A stretch of 64,000 bases of DNA from JBPYCR01 sp051846935 (GTDB lineage: Bacteria; Bacillota; Bacilli; Bacillales; Amphibacillaceae), in NCBI RefSeq assembly GCF_051846935.1, contig NZ_JBPYCS010000010.1:1-64000 (forward strand). Direction: 5' to 3'. Below, piece after piece: positions 17,230-26,212 of the stretch (positions are counted from its first letter, which is position 1; each line of letters opens with the position of its first letter). Under the pieces are notes generated by a model. That model saw only the letters and a program-made list of their open reading frames with translations, did no database searches and was not told the DNA's origin. A program made the position numbers and the translations under genes.

Positions 17230-17799
17230 ATGCAGTTTCCTAGATTGCAAATGGAGTCGCAACGTGCACAAATAGTAATACAGCAACAGGCTGGTAAACA
17301 GACAATTCAGCAACCTGCTGCTCGGTTGTCGATTGAACAGCCGAAAGCAACATTGACTATTAAAACAAAGCCTTCAAAACTAACTATTGATCAATCACAA
17401 GCGTGGGAAGAAATGAATTTAATGAGCACAAAGCAACACATTAAAAAGCAAGCAGACACGGGGATGAATAATGCGTTAGAAGGAGCTGGAAGAAGAGCAG
17501 AGCAAGGCACACAGCTGATGCGTATTGAAACAAAAGGAAATCCGATTAAAGACCAAGCCTACGTGAATGGTTCCACACAACAAAAGCGAATTGGAATGAA
17601 GTTTATCCCATCCCCATTCGCCGTAAAAATAAATTATGAACGTGCAGATGTTGATATTTTTGTGAAAGTGAATCGACCAACTATACAGGCGACACGAAAT
17701 CAACCTGAACTGCACTATGAACGTGGAAAGGTCGATATTGCGATGAAGCAATACGCCAAGTTAACAATAAATGTTGCTGAGCATACATACGTGCGATAG
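17230..17799 (+). CDS. yviE: YviE family protein of the flagellar cluster
   Basis: A 189-residue protein starting after GAAGGGGG. The N-terminal 60 residues consist of short alternating repeats with Ile/Gln-Gln-Pro motifs (RLSIEQPKATLTIKTKPSKLTIDQSQAW), suggesting beta strands. Similar strands return near the C-terminus (VDIFVKVNRP, HYERGKVDIAMKQY). The order flgL-yviE-fliW-csrA is that of B. subtilis, which is the basis for the name. Function is unknown; secretion signals are not visible. Confidence 0.8.
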   Translation: MQFPRLQMESQRAQIVIQQQAGKQTIQQPAARLSIEQPKATLTIKTKPSKLTIDQSQAWEEMNLMSTKQHIKKQADTGMNNALEGAGRRAEQGTQLMRIETKGNPIKDQAYVNGSTQQKRIGMKFIPSPFAVKINYERADVDIFVKVNRPTIQATRNQPELHYERGKVDIAMKQYAKLTINVAEHTYVR

Positions 17800-17839
17800 T
17801 TTCCATAATGAAAAAGGCAATGAGAGGTGACTCCGTTTT

Positions 17840-18298
17840 ATGCTTATTAAAACAAAATATCTTGGAGACGTTGAAATTGAACAGGAAAAAATCATTCAAT
17901 TTCCAGAAGGCCTACCGGGGTTTCAAGATGAAAAAATGTTTGTACTATTAAATATTCCAGGTAATGAAATGTTTCAAGCTTTGCAATCGATATGTACCCC
18001 GATGCTAGCTTTCATTATTACGAATCCGTATCAATTTTATAAAGACTATACGTTTGATTTGGTACCATCGATCGTTGAAAAATTACATATTCAAAAGCCG
18101 GAAGATGTTGCTGTTTATACTATTGTTACTATTAAAGACCCCTTTCATAATAGTACGATAAATTTAAAAGCGCCTCTTATTATTCATTCAAAAAATAAGC
18201 AAGGAAAACAATATATATTAAGTAAAGAAGAATATTCTGCAAAGGCTCCCATCGCTCCTACTAAATCGAAAGTTCGAAAGGAGCGGAAGGAATGTTAG
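17840..18298 (+). CDS. fliW: Flagellar assembly factor FliW
   Basis: A 152-residue cytosolic protein that binds flagellin and, when flagellin is low, binds and inhibits CsrA, which represses hag translation. Family motifs include FPEGLPGFQDEK near residue 20 and the beta-rich ADTFI-like core (ICTPMLAFIITNPYQFYKDY). Its stop overlaps the csrA ATG by seven bases, fitting a fixed-ratio partnership. The hag gene is not in the window. Confidence 0.95.
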   Translation: MLIKTKYLGDVEIEQEKIIQFPEGLPGFQDEKMFVLLNIPGNEMFQALQSICTPMLAFIITNPYQFYKDYTFDLVPSIVEKLHIQKPEDVAVYTIVTIKDPFHNSTINLKAPLIIHSKNKQGKQYILSKEEYSAKAPIAPTKSKVRKERKEC

Positions 18299-18531
18299 TT
18301 TTATCCCGAAAAAAAGGTGAAGCAATTCTAATTGGCGAAAACATAGAATTGAAAATTATAAGCATTGAAGGCGATCAAATAAAATTAGGGATACGTGCAC
18401 CTTCATCTGTTGAAGTATTTCGTAAAGAACTTTATGAATCGATACAAAATGAAAATAATGAGGCGGCGAACGCTCCGCTTGAGCTGCTCCCATTGCTGCA
18501 ACAGAAAAAGGAAAACAAGGACGATTTTTAG
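18292..18531 (+). CDS. csrA: RNA-binding translational regulator CsrA
   Basis: A 79-residue dimeric RNA-binding protein that blocks translation of flagellin mRNA. The N-terminus MLVLSRKKGEAILIGENIELKI and the RAPSSVEVFRKEL segment are the canonical RNA-binding strands. The tail (about 60-79) is acidic and Gln/Leu-rich. The start lies inside the 3' end of fliW, so expression is coupled. Confidence 0.96.
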   Translation: MLVLSRKKGEAILIGENIELKIISIEGDQIKLGIRAPSSVEVFRKELYESIQNENNEAANAPLELLPLLQQKKENKDDF

Positions 18532-18559
18532 GCTAATATTCCTATTTACGCAATATTCA

Positions 18560-18586
18560 TTAACAATTGTGCCCATTTGCCGATAT
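18560..18586 (+). promoter_or_regulatory. Sigma-D-type promoter for flaG-fliD-fliS-fliT
   Basis: TTAA, exactly 15 bases, then GCCGATAT, a perfect sigma-D -10. The flaG ATG is 45 bases downstream. Confidence 0.8.
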
Positions 18587-18630
18587 ATCTTATAAGATAG
18601 AATTTAAGATGACGGGGAGTTGAATGGGCA

Positions 18631-18993
18631 ATGCAGATGGATAAAGTGTCAACGAGTTCGAGTACACGTTTTTTGTATAACAATGATTATATAAACAATC
18701 GCATACCGAGTATAAATCGGATAGCGAATCAAAGCAACGTAGAAAACGAACGAAATGATGAGACAATTCGTATTGAAGATGTTGAAACAATCGTTGATCA
18801 AATGAACGGCTTTATTGATCCATTGCAAACAAACCTAAAGTTTGTACTACATGATGAATTGAATGAGTATTATGTCACAGTCGTAGACCCGGTAACAAGT
18901 GAAGTAATTAAAGAAATTCCACCAAAAAAAATGCTCGACATGTACGCAGCGATGGCTGATTTTATGGGCATTTTAATAGATGAAAAGATTTAA
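18631..18993 (+). CDS. flaG: FlaG family flagellar protein
   Basis: A 120-residue protein whose C-terminal 70 residues are the FlaG domain (LKFVLHDELNEYYVTVVDPVTSEVIKEIPPKKMLDMYAAM). The first 45 residues are polar and probably disordered. FlaG proteins influence filament length in several bacteria, with no settled mechanism. It is first in the fliD unit and sits directly behind the sigma-D-type promoter; fliD follows after 14 bases. Confidence 0.88.
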   Translation: MQMDKVSTSSSTRFLYNNDYINNRIPSINRIANQSNVENERNDETIRIEDVETIVDQMNGFIDPLQTNLKFVLHDELNEYYVTVVDPVTSEVIKEIPPKKMLDMYAAMADFMGILIDEKI

Positions 18994-19007
18994 AGGAGGT
19001 AATTGTA

Positions 19008-20459
19008 ATGGTTATGCGTGTTGGTGGTTTAGCGACAGGTATGGATATTGAAGCGATGGTAAATAAACTAATGGATGCAGAACGAATGCCACTTACTCGA
19101 ATGGAGCAAAAGCAAACTACGCTAACGTGGAAACGAGATGCTTTTCGAGAAATAAATCGTTCTGTACTCGAATTAGATGAACTGATGCTTAATATGAAAC
19201 TTAACAAAACATATAATCCAAAAAAAGTTTCCTCCTCTCAGGAAAACGCTATACAGGCAACGGCTTCTTCGATTGCCGCAAACGGAACATATCAAATTAA
19301 TGTGAAGCAATTGGCAACAACTGCGATTAATATTAGTGAGAGTTCGGTAGCTATTGATGAGCAATTGTCGGCAGGCTCAGTTTCTTTTACAACTTATAAC
19401 GAAAATGGCGATGCAACGACCCATCAAGTTGCAGTAGCTGACGGAGATACGGTTAAAGATGTTTTGGAAAAGATTACAAAACAAGACAATAATATACGTG
19501 CTTTTTTTGATGAGCAATCACAAAAGGTAATTATGGAAACGACGCGTACGGGAAACTATAACAGCGCTGGAGCAGAAATTACTTTTTCGGATTCATTTTT
19601 TACCGATACGTTAAAAATGAATACAGCTAATGAAAAAGGCGGAACAGATGCTATTATTGAATATAATAATAGTGGAATTGATATGAATTCAAAGGACAAT
19701 ACGTATAATTTAAATGGGATCCGCTTTGAATTTAATCAAGTGACGGATGGGAATGCACAGCTTACGGTAACGACAGACGTGGAATCATCATTTAATTCAA
19801 TTATGAAATTTGTTGATACGTATAATAAAATGATAGAGTCAATGAATAAGTCGCAAACAGAAGAAGTGTATCGCGACTTTAAACCACTCTCCGATGAGCA
19901 AAAAGAAGAGATGTCAGAGGATCAAATTGAGAAGTGGGAAGAAAAGGCCAAGAGCGGATTACTTCGAGGCGAGTCGGTTATCTCGAATAATATGTTCGCT
20001 ATGCGGCAAAGCTGGTATGCCCAAGTAGAAACCGGAAATGAAATTACATCTATTCATCAAATTGGAATTACAACGACGAAAAATTATTTAGACGGCGGAA
20101 AGCTAAAAGTAGATGAACAGAAATTAAAAGATGCATTAAGAGACAATCCAGATGAAGTACATAAGTTATTTTCAAATCGAACTACAGACAATAGTGAAGG
20201 CTTGGTTAACCGACTAGAAAAGACGTTAAAGGCAACAAAAGAACAAATCGAAGAGCGTGCTGGTAAAAGCTCACATACACTTGACAACTATACGATAGGA
20301 AAGCGTATTAAGGAACTTGATTCGCGAATTACAGATTTTGAAGCACGTATGGTACGAGTTGAAAATAGGTACTGGAGTCAATTTACTCAAATGGAAAAAG
20401 CCATACAGCGACTAAACAATCAATCTTCCCAGCTTTTTTCCCAGTTTGGTGGCATGTAG
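19008..20459 (+). CDS. fliD: Flagellar filament cap protein FliD
   Basis: Secreted cap (HAP2) that folds flagellin at the filament tip, 483 residues. The N-terminus VGGLATGMDIEAMVNKLMDAERMPL is typical of FliD. The C-terminal coiled coil (about 400-483, IKELDSRITDFEARMVRVENRYWSQFTQMEKAI) ends in QLFSQFGGM. The start follows AAAGGAGGT by seven bases. It is followed by fliS and fliT. Confidence 0.95.
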   Translation: MVMRVGGLATGMDIEAMVNKLMDAERMPLTRMEQKQTTLTWKRDAFREINRSVLELDELMLNMKLNKTYNPKKVSSSQENAIQATASSIAANGTYQINVKQLATTAINISESSVAIDEQLSAGSVSFTTYNENGDATTHQVAVADGDTVKDVLEKITKQDNNIRAFFDEQSQKVIMETTRTGNYNSAGAEITFSDSFFTDTLKMNTANEKGGTDAIIEYNNSGIDMNSKDNTYNLNGIRFEFNQVTDGNAQLTVTTDVESSFNSIMKFVDTYNKMIESMNKSQTEEVYRDFKPLSDEQKEEMSEDQIEKWEEKAKSGLLRGESVISNNMFAMRQSWYAQVETGNEITSIHQIGITTTKNYLDGGKLKVDEQKLKDALRDNPDEVHKLFSNRTTDNSEGLVNRLEKTLKATKEQIEERAGKSSHTLDNYTIGKRIKELDSRITDFEARMVRVENRYWSQFTQMEKAIQRLNNQSSQLFSQFGGM

Positions 20460-20502
20460 CTTATTTTCTATAAAATTGTTTTAAAATGGGAGTGTAACTG
20501 TA

Positions 20503-20904
20503 ATGTCCATAAACAAACAGTACGAAGCATATCAAAATAATGCAGTTCAGACAGCGTCCAAAGGGCAATTAACGTTAATGCTATATAATGGGTGTATCAA
20601 GTTTATTAAACAAGCAATGAAAGATATCGCCGATCAAAACTATGAAAAGAAAAATAAGCATATACAAAAAGCACAAGATATTATACAAGAATTGATGCTT
20701 ACCCTCGACCAGGAAGCAGAGATTTCTAAGCAGCTATTGCCATTATATGAATATATTATTTATAAGCTTCAAGAAGCGAATATAAAGAATGAAAAAAGTA
20801 GTTTAGAAGAAGCGCTGGGATTTGTTACTGAATTCCGAGATACGTGGAAAGAAGTACTAAAAACAGCAGGTTCTCAAAAATATGCTCAAGGTGCTCAAGT
20901 ATAA
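20503..20904 (+). CDS. fliS: Flagellin export chaperone FliS
   Basis: A 133-residue helical chaperone that binds the C-terminus of flagellin. YEAYQNNAVQTASKGQLTLMLYNGCIKFIKQA is the family N-terminal helix. The start follows GGGAGTG. The stop overlaps the fliT start (TAATG), so the two are coupled. Confidence 0.95.
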   Translation: MSINKQYEAYQNNAVQTASKGQLTLMLYNGCIKFIKQAMKDIADQNYEKKNKHIQKAQDIIQELMLTLDQEAEISKQLLPLYEYIIYKLQEANIKNEKSSLEEALGFVTEFRDTWKEVLKTAGSQKYAQGAQV

Positions 20905-21257
20905 TGAATCAACTTGAACAACTTTATGAACGAACAATGGAGCTTGAGCAAGTGCTGGCGCAGCCTATTACCGCAAAAAATCGCGATGAAGTTATAGTCG
21001 TCATAAATACTTTAATCAATGAGCGTGAAAAGTGTATGGAAAACTTGCGACCACCCTATACGGAGGAAGAAAAACAACTTGGTAAGCAAATTATCGAACG
21101 AAACGAAACGATAAAAAAGAAGATGGATGAGTTGTTTGAGCATATAAAGCAAGATATGAAACAAGTGAAAAAGCAGGAAAAATCTAGTCGCTCCTATATC
21201 AATCCTTATGGTAAATTTCAAACAACAGATGGAATGTATTTAGATAGTAAACAATAA
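20904..21257 (+). CDS. fliT: FliT family flagellar chaperone
   Basis: A 117-residue, mostly helical protein in the fliT position, rich in Glu and Lys, with a charged coiled-coil second half (residues about 55-95). The ATG at 20904 overlaps the fliS stop. FliT proteins chaperone FliD; sequence conservation is low, so the assignment rests mainly on order and shape. Confidence 0.78.
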   Translation: MNQLEQLYERTMELEQVLAQPITAKNRDEVIVVINTLINEREKCMENLRPPYTEEEKQLGKQIIERNETIKKKMDELFEHIKQDMKQVKKQEKSSRSYINPYGKFQTTDGMYLDSKQ

Positions 21258-21623
21258 AACAATTAAAATGAAACGGGCTGAAATAGCATTAATTAAAAAC
21301 AGTGTCCGAAAAATACTTTTAGAAAGTAGCATTTGCTTGTAAGTACTTCGTTTATATATTCAAATTTCGATACGAGTATTCCAGTTGAATGTGGAATGCT
21401 CCATTTCATTTTATGGGCAATTTACTGGAAAAACATTCTTTTTTTAATCACCCACTTTCTGGGATCGTCCGTATATTTAATGGGATTTTCTGTAATAATT
21501 GGCTTTATTTTTAGCTTGAAAGGGTCTTTTTTGTATAAAAATCAAAAATTAATGTTTAAAGCAGGAAATAAAAGTGAAAAAGTAGTATAATATTCGTTAC
21601 AAGTATAAAAGGAGGACACTTAT
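21258..21623. other. 366-bp gap between fliT and hpf
   Basis: A hydrophobic open frame from TTG 21333 to 21590 lies here but lacks a ribosome site and is not accepted as a gene. TATAAT at 21586-21591 is a plausible -10 for hpf. No terminator for fliT is recognised. Confidence 0.4.
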
Positions 21624-22172
21624 ATGAAATACAACATTCGTGGTGAAAATATTGAGGTGACAGGTGCCATTCGGGACTATGTCGAAAAAAAGATTGGTAA
21701 ACTTGAAAGATATTTTGATACGCCGCCAACTTCCGATGTTCATGTTAATTTAAGTGTCTATAATGATGAGCAACAGATTGAAGTTACAATTCCGATGACG
21801 GATTTATTATTACGTGGAGAGGTTCAGCACGTAGATCTTTATGCAGCTATTGATCTAGTTGTGGACAAACTTGAACGACAAATTCGCAAGTACAAAACAA
21901 AAGTAAATCGCAAATTCCGTCAAAAAGGTGCTCCAAAGCATATTTTTGCGGAATTGGAAAAAGAAGCAAATGGTAAGAGTGACTCCGATGAAATTGAAAT
22001 TGTGAGAACAAAACGATTTAATTTGAAACCGATGGACTCAGAAGAAGCTATTTTACAAATGGATATGCTCGGGCACGCTTTTTTCGTTTTTACGAACGCT
22101 GCTACTGACGATACGAATGTAGTGTATCGTCGAAAAGATGGGCGCTACGGTTTAATCGAACCGATGAGCTGA
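21624..22172 (+). CDS. hpf: Long-form ribosome hibernation promoting factor
   Basis: At 182 residues this is the long form, which alone joins 70S ribosomes into inactive 100S dimers. The N-terminal S30AE domain (1-100) shows the basic helix KLERQIRKYKTKVNRK. After a linker comes the C-terminal dimerisation domain (about 122-180) with VRTKRFNLKPMDSEEAILQMDMLGHAFFVF. The start follows AAAGGAGG. It lies just before secA, as in B. subtilis (yvyD). Confidence 0.96.
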   Translation: MKYNIRGENIEVTGAIRDYVEKKIGKLERYFDTPPTSDVHVNLSVYNDEQQIEVTIPMTDLLLRGEVQHVDLYAAIDLVVDKLERQIRKYKTKVNRKFRQKGAPKHIFAELEKEANGKSDSDEIEIVRTKRFNLKPMDSEEAILQMDMLGHAFFVFTNAATDDTNVVYRRKDGRYGLIEPMS

Positions 22173-22262
22173 AATTGAACCGATACAGTATCGATTAACA
22201 GTGATACCATCAAAGGGTTGTTCCGTAACATGATTTAAATTTTTAGTAAATATCTTACTTTT

Positions 22263-22308
22263 AAAACGGCTTTAAAATTCAATTAGTTGAATTTTGAAGC
22301 CGTTTTTT
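22263..22308 (+). terminator. Strong terminator after hpf
   Basis: A long stem, AAAACGGCTT...AAAATTCAA with TTGAATTTT...AAGCCGTTTT, ends in a T run. Confidence 0.9.
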
Positions 22309-22322
22309 AGGTTGTACATAAG

Positions 22323-22590
22323 TTGAGGAATACGTAAAAATTAAGTAGAGCAAAAACATGAAAGCTTGCGCTCTGATTTCGCAGACTTGCACTACAGCCG
22401 ACAGGCATTGCTTGGTTACTGCCTCAGTTTCTTAAGATCCTCTATCCGAGCCGCTACAGTGATCGTCGGACTCGTGCTCTATCCGCAGGAGTCGTTCACT
22501 TCCGTTTCAGTCAGCTTAAAGAGGGGTAATAGCCTTATTGCACACACTTCCATGCTGTTTCATTTGCATAGACGTGTGTTTCTTTATGTA
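22323..22590 (+). repeat. Intergenic repeat, type A, copy 2
   Basis: Matches copies at 1414 and 56976. The match to copy 1 continues past the core into GCTGTTTCATTTGCAT and TTTCTTTATGT. The left hairpin reads GAGC/GCTC here. Confidence 0.75.
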
Positions 22591-22828
22591 TTAGGGGGAA
22601 TTTATTCCGTGAAAGTAATGACGAAAAATGTCGAGCGAAATACCAAAATTTAAAAACTGCAATCAAAAAAACAATATATCCGTATTAAATTGCAAAAAAG
22701 CTACAATTTAAGCTAAGAAATGCTGAAAATAATGTCGAAAGGAATGCAAAAACGTAAAAACTGCAATTCGTACCAAGTATTATTGTGTGCTATAACTAAA
22801 GTGAAATGAACGAAGGGGAGGAAAACAT

Positions 22829-22981
22829 ATGAAAGAGCATCCCACGTACGAACAAATTGTTGAAAAGGTACAGCAGCATGAACAGACGATAACACAATTG
22901 GTTAAAATAATTGCGAGCATGAATCAACAAATAAACGAATTAAATAACAAACAAAAAAGCTATGATTCCTTCTCCTTATAA
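22829..22981 (+). CDS. Small helical protein of unknown function, 50 residues
   Basis: I do not recognise it. The ATG follows GAAGGGGAGG by seven bases, an excellent ribosome site, and a clear terminator follows 67 bases after the stop. The product (MKEHPTYEQIVEKVQQHEQT...) has heptad-spaced Val, Ile and Leu with many Gln, Asn and Lys, so it probably forms a short coiled coil. No membrane segment or signal is seen. Stand-alone position between a repeat and the terminator. Confidence 0.6.
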   Translation: MKEHPTYEQIVEKVQQHEQTITQLVKIIASMNQQINELNNKQKSYDSFSL

Positions 22982-23048
22982 TTCATGCGAGAACTTCATC
23001 AAGATTTCCTCTAACCTCCTTCTAAGCTACCTCGCACTTCCTCTACTT

Positions 23049-23080
23049 AAAGAGCAGTTTATCCTCGAACTGCTCTTTAT
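23049..23080 (+). terminator. Terminator after the small gene at 22829
   Basis: Perfect 11-base stem AAAGAGCAGTT/AACTGCTCTTT with an eight-base loop, followed by ATT. Confidence 0.7.
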
Positions 23081-23110
23081 TCATGTGCAAGGAAATCCTC
23101 TCGAACGTGA

Positions 23111-23450
23111 TATGCGTAAAATGTTTGAGGGAAAAAACATATGAACTATTTTATTGTGCTATATTTTATTTGGTAAGTTGCTCTTCCTCCTTTTCATGTG
23201 TATTACTCATCCTAGCGAAGGGACAGTGACAACAGTACGAAGACTCCCGCATAGAAAGTTCTAGTGGGAAAAGCAACAGCCGAAAATCCATTGAAGAAGT
23301 TTGAAAGAAGTTGAGGCGTTGCCAACTGAAAGCGAAGTATATGTCAACGGCAAGAACCGAAGCCATTGCGCAGCCGTTGTAATAAAAACTAAAATAAATT
23401 GTTTCTTTAAGAGTATAAATCCAATCCACAAATACTTGACTCAATCTCTA
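23111..23450 (-). repeat. Intergenic repeat, type C, copy 1
   Basis: Left end ATGCGTAAAATGTTTG and right end CCACAAATACTTGACTCAAT match type B and C copies elsewhere. The core (GGGAAAAGCAACAGCCGAAAATCC ... GAAAGCGAAGTATATGTCAACGGC region) is the inverse of the type A/B core relative to those ends. Confidence 0.7.
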
Positions 23451-23603
23451 GCGTGCCCTTATTTGTCATTCATAATTAATTAGTGTTATGATTAATTTTG
23501 GAGCGGTATAATAAATACACACATTGCTTTTAATAGAAAAATTACACTTATTTTTTTAATAATTAACGTAAATCGTAAAGTAGCAGCTAAAGGAGCGTTT
23601 ATA

Positions 23604-26114
23604 ATGGCAGGAATATTAAAAAAGATATTTGGTGATGGAAATCAGCGCCAATTGAAACAAATAAACAAAGTGGTCGTTCAAATAGAAGCATTGGAAGAAC
23701 AATATGAAAAGTTATCCGATGAAGAATTACAAGGAAAAACAGCTCACTTTAAAGAAAGACTCGAAAATGGCGAATCGCTCGATGATTTGCTCATTGAAGC
23801 ATACGCGGTCGTTCGTGAAGCATCAAAAAGAGTGCTCGGATTACGTCCGTATGCTGTCCAATTAACAGGCGCAGCTGCTTTGCACGAAGGAAACATAGCT
23901 GAAATGAAAACAGGGGAAGGAAAAACACTTGCTTCAACGATGCCTGCTTATTTAAATGCACTAACAGGTAAAGGCGTTCATATTATTACCGTTAATGAAT
24001 ACTTGGCAGACCGTGATGCAAAGGCAATGGGAGAGTTGTTTGAATTTCTAGGCTTGACGGTAGGCTTGAATACAAATGGCTTATCTAAAGAAGAAAAAAG
24101 AGAGGCCTATGCGTGTGATATTACGTATGGAACAAACAATGAATTTGGATTTGATTACTTAAGAGATAATATGGTGCTTTACAAAGAACAAATGGTTCAA
24201 CGTTCTTTGAACTATGCAATTATTGATGAAGTCGACTCTATTTTAATTGATGAAGCGAGAACACCGCTCATAATTTCGGGGACGGCGAAAAAATCAGCAT
24301 CGTTATACCAGCAAGCTGATTCTTTTGTACGTACGCTAAATCGTGAATCGGATTATACGTACGATGAAAAAACAAAAGGAGTGCAATTAACAGAGGAAGG
24401 GATTAATAAAGCAGAGCGTTACTTTGCAATTGAAAACTTGTTTGATTTAAATAATGTATCGCTAACACATCATATTAACCAAGCCTTGCGTGCTCATGTG
24501 TCGATGGCGCGTGATACCGATTATGTCATCGAAGAGGGCGAAGTGGTAATTGTAGATCAATTTACGGGTCGACTCATGAAAGGAAGAAGATACAGCGATG
24601 GCCTTCACCAGGCGATTGAGGCAAAAGAAGGGCTTCAAATTCAAAATGAAAGCATGACTTTAGCATCAATTACATTTCAAAACTTTTTCCGGATGTATAA
24701 TAAATTAGCTGGTATGACTGGTACAGCAAAAACAGAAGAAGAAGAGTTCCGAAATATTTACAATATGGATGTTATAGCAATACCGACGAATAAACCGATC
24801 GTTCGTGATGATAAAGCCGATATGATTTATAAATCGATTAATGGCAAGTTTAAGGCCGTCGTTCAGGATATAAAAGAACGGAATGCAAAAGGGCAGCCAG
24901 TTCTTGTTGGAACAGTTGCTGTTGAAACTTCTGAGCATATTTCCCAACTATTAAAAAGAGCAGGCGTAAAGCATGACGTTTTAAATGCGAAAAACCATTA
25001 CCGTGAAGCAGATATTATTGAAAATGCGGGACAAAAGGGTGCCGTAACGATCGCTACAAATATGGCTGGTCGGGGTACAGATATTAAACTCGGAGAAGGT
25101 GTCCTCGAACTCGGTGGATTGGCCGTTATCGGTACAGAACGTCATGAATCACGACGCATTGATAATCAGTTGCGTGGACGTTCCGGTCGACAAGGGGATC
25201 CGGGTATGTCTCAATTTTATTTGTCCATGGAAGATGAGCTTATGCGTCGTTTCGGTTCAGATAATCTAAAAAATATGATGGAACGATTAGGAATGGATGA
25301 CGATCAGCCAATTGAGAGTAAGATGGTATCCCGTGCAGTCGAATCCGCTCAGAAAAGGGTAGAAGGAAATAACTTTGACGCCCGTAAAACGGTATTATCC
25401 TATGATGATGTGCTTCGTGAACAGCGTGAAATTATTTATAAACAACGATTTGAAGTCATTGATTCTGACGAGAACTTAAGAGAAATTATTGAACAGATGA
25501 TCGTATCTACAATTACTCGTGTAGTGGAAACCCATACACAAGATGAGAACGATGAAAACTGGGACTTACAAGCAATAACAGAATATGTACACGGCAATTT
25601 GCTGGATAAGGAAGCTCTATCTGTAAATGATATTCGTGGGAAAGATCCACAGGAGATTAAAGAGTTGATCATAGACAAAGTTCATTCACGTTATGATGAA
25701 AAAGAGCAAGAGTTAACATCTGAACAAATGCGTGAGTTTGAAAAAGTTATTTTACTTCGTACTGTTGATACGAAATGGATGGATCATATTGATCAAATGG
25801 ATCAGCTGCGCCAAGGAATTCATTTACGAGCGTATGGACAAAATGATCCTCTACGTGAATATCAGCTTGAAGGCTTTGCCATGTTCGAGGCAATGATTGC
25901 AAATATTGAAGAAGAAGCAGCACGTTATGTAATGAAAGCTGAAATCCGTGATAATTTACAACGTCAAGCAGTTGTTCAAAATACGCAGGCAGTATCTGGC
26001 GGACAAGAAAAAAAGAAGAAACGAACGCCTTATATTAAAAAAGATACAGTTGGCAGAAACGAACCATGCCCATGTGGCAGCGGAAAGAAATTCAAGCATT
26101 GCCATGGCCGCTAA
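23604..26114 (+). CDS. secA: Preprotein translocase motor ATPase SecA
   Basis: Drives secretion through SecYEG using ATP; 836 residues (B. subtilis 841). Walker A is GEGKT at 104-108. The DEAD-type Walker B reads IIDEVDSILIDEART, then comes the preprotein-binding segment, ATNMAGRGTDI and GRSGRQGD in the second motor domain, and the helical scaffold. The C-terminal zinc site CPCGSGKKFKHCHG uses Cys822, Cys824, Cys833 and His834. Start follows AAAGGAGCG. prfB follows 98 bases later, as in B. subtilis. Confidence 0.98.
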   Translation: MAGILKKIFGDGNQRQLKQINKVVVQIEALEEQYEKLSDEELQGKTAHFKERLENGESLDDLLIEAYAVVREASKRVLGLRPYAVQLTGAAALHEGNIAEMKTGEGKTLASTMPAYLNALTGKGVHIITVNEYLADRDAKAMGELFEFLGLTVGLNTNGLSKEEKREAYACDITYGTNNEFGFDYLRDNMVLYKEQMVQRSLNYAIIDEVDSILIDEARTPLIISGTAKKSASLYQQADSFVRTLNRESDYTYDEKTKGVQLTEEGINKAERYFAIENLFDLNNVSLTHHINQALRAHVSMARDTDYVIEEGEVVIVDQFTGRLMKGRRYSDGLHQAIEAKEGLQIQNESMTLASITFQNFFRMYNKLAGMTGTAKTEEEEFRNIYNMDVIAIPTNKPIVRDDKADMIYKSINGKFKAVVQDIKERNAKGQPVLVGTVAVETSEHISQLLKRAGVKHDVLNAKNHYREADIIENAGQKGAVTIATNMAGRGTDIKLGEGVLELGGLAVIGTERHESRRIDNQLRGRSGRQGDPGMSQFYLSMEDELMRRFGSDNLKNMMERLGMDDDQPIESKMVSRAVESAQKRVEGNNFDARKTVLSYDDVLREQREIIYKQRFEVIDSDENLREIIEQMIVSTITRVVETHTQDENDENWDLQAITEYVHGNLLDKEALSVNDIRGKDPQEIKELIIDKVHSRYDEKEQELTSEQMREFEKVILLRTVDTKWMDHIDQMDQLRQGIHLRAYGQNDPLREYQLEGFAMFEAMIANIEEEAARYVMKAEIRDNLQRQAVVQNTQAVSGGQEKKKKRTPYIKKDTVGRNEPCPCGSGKKFKHCHGR

Positions 26115-26212
26115 TGCTTGAATAAACGGCTAAAAAGCTAAAATAAGCCTTTAAATGCAACCATAAAAACTTTAAAACGTAAACTACCTAAAACGACCAA
26201 GAGGTGAAAGCA

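Larger units (their letters stand above)
22173..22828. other. 656-bp gap after hpf
   Basis: It contains the hpf terminator (22263-22308) and a type A repeat (22323-22590). A 95-codon open frame here lies wholly in the repeat and is rejected. The rest is AT-rich without recognised signals. Confidence 0.5.
22982..23603. other. 622-bp gap upstream of secA
   Basis: It holds a terminator (23049-23080) and a type C repeat (23111-23450). The last 150 bases before secA include TATAAT in CGGTATAATAAAT (about 23506), a likely -10 for secA. Open frames within the repeat are rejected. Confidence 0.5.

Noticed and set aside
21333..21590. 85-codon hydrophobic frame between fliT and hpf
   Set aside because: TTG start without a ribosome site; AT-rich sequence gives hydrophobic codons by chance. 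A real small membrane protein cannot be fully excluded.
22366..22653. 95-codon open frame
   Set aside because: Wholly within and just behind a type A repeat; the same frame is broken in the other copies.
23166..23483. Open frames on both strands upstream of secA
   Set aside because: They lie in a type C repeat and are not preserved in the other copies.
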